Below, piece after piece: positions 4,680 to 6,933 of a DNA stretch of 6,933 nt (position 1 is its first letter; each line of letters begins with the position of its first letter). The DNA comes from Desulfobacteraceae bacterium. GTDB lineage: Bacteria; Desulfobacterota; Desulfobacteria; Desulfobacterales; Desulfosalsimonadaceae. Made by a program: the position numbers and the translations under genes. Below the pieces are notes generated by a model. The model had not been told where the DNA came from and made no database searches. It saw only the letters and a list, made by a program, of their open reading frames with translations. The stretch is from positions 1 through 6,933 of the forward strand of contig JAGGYV010000277.1 of the NCBI GenBank assembly GCA_021162325.1, written 5' to 3'.

Positions 4680-6728
4680 ATGGGGTCTTCAAAAAAACGC
4701 TCCCAAATTCAAACCCTCCAGGATCAGACCATTCAGATATTAAAAGAGACGGGATTATATACCTTTCACAGCTTTCATGTGACCAAAACATTCCTGCCCC
4801 TTGTCGGATTTCTGGCTGGCCGGGAAAATGTAACGGTTGAACAGTTGGCCGCCGTTTTGGACAAAATCTTTGCTGCTTTATATGAACACCCCCTGACCCG
4901 GCACAGCAAATCCATTACCGAATTCCTGCGCCGAAAAAACGTCCTTCCCAACGAAAAATCCACGGAAAAACTCATTCGATACGTGGTGGAACAGATTCTT
5001 TTAAGAAGCCCGGTCAAAGTACCGGAAGTGGTTGTCAACGAATTCTGGTCGTTTTTTGATGAGCTGTTCAGCGAACCGGAGCTCAAGGGTCTGGCTGAAT
5101 TAAACTTAGATATTACCCGCATCATCCTCAGGTGCTATGAACCCCTGATTGTTGAAATTATCAACCTTCTCAAGGAAACCAAACGGTTAAACAAAACCAT
5201 TGTCAATGACCTGGTAAAACGGGTGAGCGTTGTGCGCGGAGACCTGGTGATTATCCGGCGTCAGATAAAAGCCCTTCGCTATATCAAACCTTTTTTCCAG
5301 ACAGATCCAAAAGATTTCAAGGCACAGGCACAAATTGTTGTGAATATGGTGCATGAATTCGGGCCATTCTTCATCAAAATGGCCCAGGTGGCTGCGGCGA
5401 ACGCGAATTTTCTGCCCGAAGAAATTGCCAGGGAAATGCTGGTGTTCCAGGAAGATGTCCCGCCCATGGCCCCTGAAGAAGTATACGCGGCATTTGAGGA
5501 AAGCATGGGCAAAAAACCCCATGAATGCTATTTTGATTTTGATGTTGAAAAGCCATTAAAGTCCGGTTCCATCGGGTCCGTGTATTTGGCGAAAAAGCCG
5601 ATTATCAGAAACGGCCGGGAAGAGCTCAAACCGATTATTGTGAAAATTGCCCGAAACGGTCTGGACAGGGAATTTTTACTGGGTAGAACGGTGATTGGGG
5701 TGGCGATTATCAGCAGTCATTACTGGGCGCCCCATTCCAAGCTGGCCCCGTTTCTGGAAGCCATCCAGCAGCAGGCGGATGAATTTGTAACCGGTTTTCA
5801 ACGGGAGCTGGATTTTGAGCAGGAAGCCGAAAGCCAGAAACGCTTTGCGCAAAGAAGCAAAGACTCTCTTGTCTGGAATGTGCCCGAGGTCTTTTCCGTG
5901 TCCAAGCGAATCATTGAGATGGAATATATCGAAGACGCCACCAATATTGCCCAGATCCTAAATTTTATTCCGCAAAAAAAACGCAATAAAAACGCCCGCC
6001 AGATCGCTTCGCGTTTTTTATACACCATCTTGCTGCATACATTTGTTTACCAGGAATTTCATGGCGATCTTCATCCTGGCAATATTTTATTCAATGCGAA
6101 CGGGGATATGTATTTTGTCGACTGGGGCAACTGCGTCGACCTGCAGGGAAAATGGAAACCGCTATGGGACTATATTTTCGGCGCACTGACTGCGGATGTG
6201 GCGTTATTAACCACTGCATTGATCAACATCAGTTCAAACCCGGAACAGAACCGAAAACGGGAGGCGGAAATCAAATGCACTCTGTCCCAGACATTGAAAA
6301 AGAAAAAAGTGACCCCGCTGACCCGGACATTTATTTTTCAACTCAGACGGGAAGGGCTTGCCGGTCTGCATCGACGCCTCCAGGTGGTGCTGCATCTGAT
6401 GTCCAACACCCAGCACTTAGGGCTGGTCGTTAAAAGTGAATACCTCCATTTATCCCGATCCATTGCCGCTATTGTGGGCACCTACCTGAACCTGTACAAG
6501 GGAATCCCCAGAATCATTTTGTACGTGGATTCCATCCGGACCTTCACCCAGCTCCCCGTGTCTCTGGTGCTGGACAAGGTTGCAGATAAACAGTCTGCTC
6601 AATACATCCAGCTCCTTCACAAACTGCCCCTTCTCACGGGATTTAAAAATCCCTCACCCATTTCCCTGGACAATCATTTAGACACACCATCGTCTTATAT
6701 CCCCGAGCCTATAGAAATGGCGGGATAA
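4680..6728 (+). CDS. ABC1/UbiB/ADCK-family atypical kinase with altered signature motifs
   Basis: This 682-residue protein has a helical N-terminal region (1 to about 215) not recognised as a known domain, then an ABC1-type kinase-like core. Visible core elements are the KxGQ-equivalent KMAQ (233-236), a nucleotide loop KSGSIGSV (294-301), the ATP-binding lysine K322 in IIVKIA, ELDFEQEAE (376-384) carrying the family's acidic motif, catalytic HGDLHPGN (D463, N468), and the metal-binding D481 in VDWGN, where the family usually has DFG. UbiB relatives support ubiquinone synthesis as ATPases or lipid-binding kinases. At 682 residues it exceeds E. coli UbiB (about 546), and the two C-terminal membrane helices of UbiB are not evident. 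The frame is fixed by TAG at 4668-4670 and the only early Met is at 4680, but no Shine-Dalgarno site is seen; the leader is U-rich. It is divergent from the carboxylase cluster with no visible partner gene. Family is secure; substrate and role are unknown. Confidence 0.88.
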   Translation: MGSSKKRSQIQTLQDQTIQILKETGLYTFHSFHVTKTFLPLVGFLAGRENVTVEQLAAVLDKIFAALYEHPLTRHSKSITEFLRRKNVLPNEKSTEKLIRYVVEQILLRSPVKVPEVVVNEFWSFFDELFSEPELKGLAELNLDITRIILRCYEPLIVEIINLLKETKRLNKTIVNDLVKRVSVVRGDLVIIRRQIKALRYIKPFFQTDPKDFKAQAQIVVNMVHEFGPFFIKMAQVAAANANFLPEEIAREMLVFQEDVPPMAPEEVYAAFEESMGKKPHECYFDFDVEKPLKSGSIGSVYLAKKPIIRNGREELKPIIVKIARNGLDREFLLGRTVIGVAIISSHYWAPHSKLAPFLEAIQQQADEFVTGFQRELDFEQEAESQKRFAQRSKDSLVWNVPEVFSVSKRIIEMEYIEDATNIAQILNFIPQKKRNKNARQIASRFLYTILLHTFVYQEFHGDLHPGNILFNANGDMYFVDWGNCVDLQGKWKPLWDYIFGALTADVALLTTALINISSNPEQNRKREAEIKCTLSQTLKKKKVTPLTRTFIFQLRREGLAGLHRRLQVVLHLMSNTQHLGLVVKSEYLHLSRSIAAIVGTYLNLYKGIPRIILYVDSIRTFTQLPVSLVLDKVADKQSAQYIQLLHKLPLLTGFKNPSPISLDNHLDTPSSYIPEPIEMAG

Positions 6729-6793
6729 ATCCGCTGTAATAGGTGCTGGATTGCCCGGAAAGTATTTCTATCAAAAAACAGCCTTGACAAACT

Positions 6794-6933
6794 CGTAAAA
6801 AGTCGAATTTCGATGGCAAAGAAAAAAGTTCCACCAAATCTTAAAATTGGCGAGGCGCGCAAATCCTGAGTGATGATTCGTACTTAGCGTACTTTGAAGA
6901 GACGAAGGATGCAGCGCAACAAAGAATTTGGAC
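6794..6933. repeat. Intergenic MITE/REP-like repeat, copy B, cut by the window end
   Basis: It starts with CGTAAAAAGTC (6794-6804), the same terminal sequence as copy A. It keeps the left arm at 6813-6857, including ATGGCAAAG, CACCAAAT, TTAAAA and TTGGCGAGGCG. The centre (6863-6910) has imperfect nested arms ATCCT/AGGAT, TTCGT/ACGAA and GTAC/GTAC, a different hairpin from copy A. The last bases, AATTTGGAC, mirror the start (GTCGAATT), so the closing inverted repeat probably continues just past the window. It lies 65 bp after the kinase stop; no separate terminator is seen in between. Confidence 0.65.

Noticed and set aside
5187..5522. Minus-strand open frames opposite the ABC1-family gene (for example 5187-5522 and 4775-5125)
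   Set aside because: They are antisense shadows of a gene with clear family motifs; their translations look low-complexity and unrelated to any known protein.
6729..6793. Intrinsic terminator after the kinase gene
   Set aside because: No GC-rich stem followed by a T-run is visible in this stretch; any termination may rely on the repeat downstream or on Rho.

Overview
The window looks like chromosomal DNA of an anaerobic Desulfobacterota-type bacterium (Desulfobacteraceae-like). This is inferred from protein style, moderate GC, a split three-gene acyl-CoA carboxylase and abundant intergenic repeats; no rRNA or other phylogenetic marker is present, so the assignment is tentative.

Layout. A leftward (minus-strand) cluster fills positions 4360 to 1. 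It starts with a near-consensus sigma-70 promoter and runs through a TetR/FadR-like regulator (3569-4207), a carboxyltransferase subunit of the methylcrotonoyl-CoA carboxylase type (1887-3503), a biotin carboxylase (147-1640) and the first 44 codons of a small protein. That last gene starts with GTG at 133 and reads like the front of a biotin carboxyl carrier protein. Together they encode a biotin-dependent acyl-CoA carboxylase whose regulator probably senses an acyl-CoA. The biotin carboxylase would carboxylate biotin on the carrier protein, and the carboxyltransferase would pass the carboxyl group to an acyl-CoA. The best sequence match is the leucine/isovalerate-pathway (MccB/LiuB) type, but the substrate is not proven.

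A 472-bp AT-rich divergent region (4208-4679) holds the tetR promoter, two overlapping operator-like palindromes in the tetR leader, a separate perfect 8+8 bp palindrome, and a small frame with a good ribosome binding site that is stopped at codon 3 by TGA. To its right, on the plus strand, is a 682-residue ABC1/UbiB/ADCK-family atypical kinase (4680-6728). Its two family-defining motifs are altered: KxGQ reads KMAQ, and the alanine-rich nucleotide loop reads KSGSIGS, close to the glycine-rich loop of ordinary protein kinases. This is the most unusual coding feature seen.

Two related intergenic repeats lie about 5 kb apart in the same orientation: copy A (1723-1886), wedged between the carboxyltransferase stop and the biotin carboxylase, and copy B (6794 to the window end). 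They share a CGTAAAAAGT terminal repeat and a left arm of about 45 bp, but their central hairpins differ. They look like a MITE/REP-type non-autonomous family. No CRISPR array, tRNA, rRNA or transposase gene was seen.
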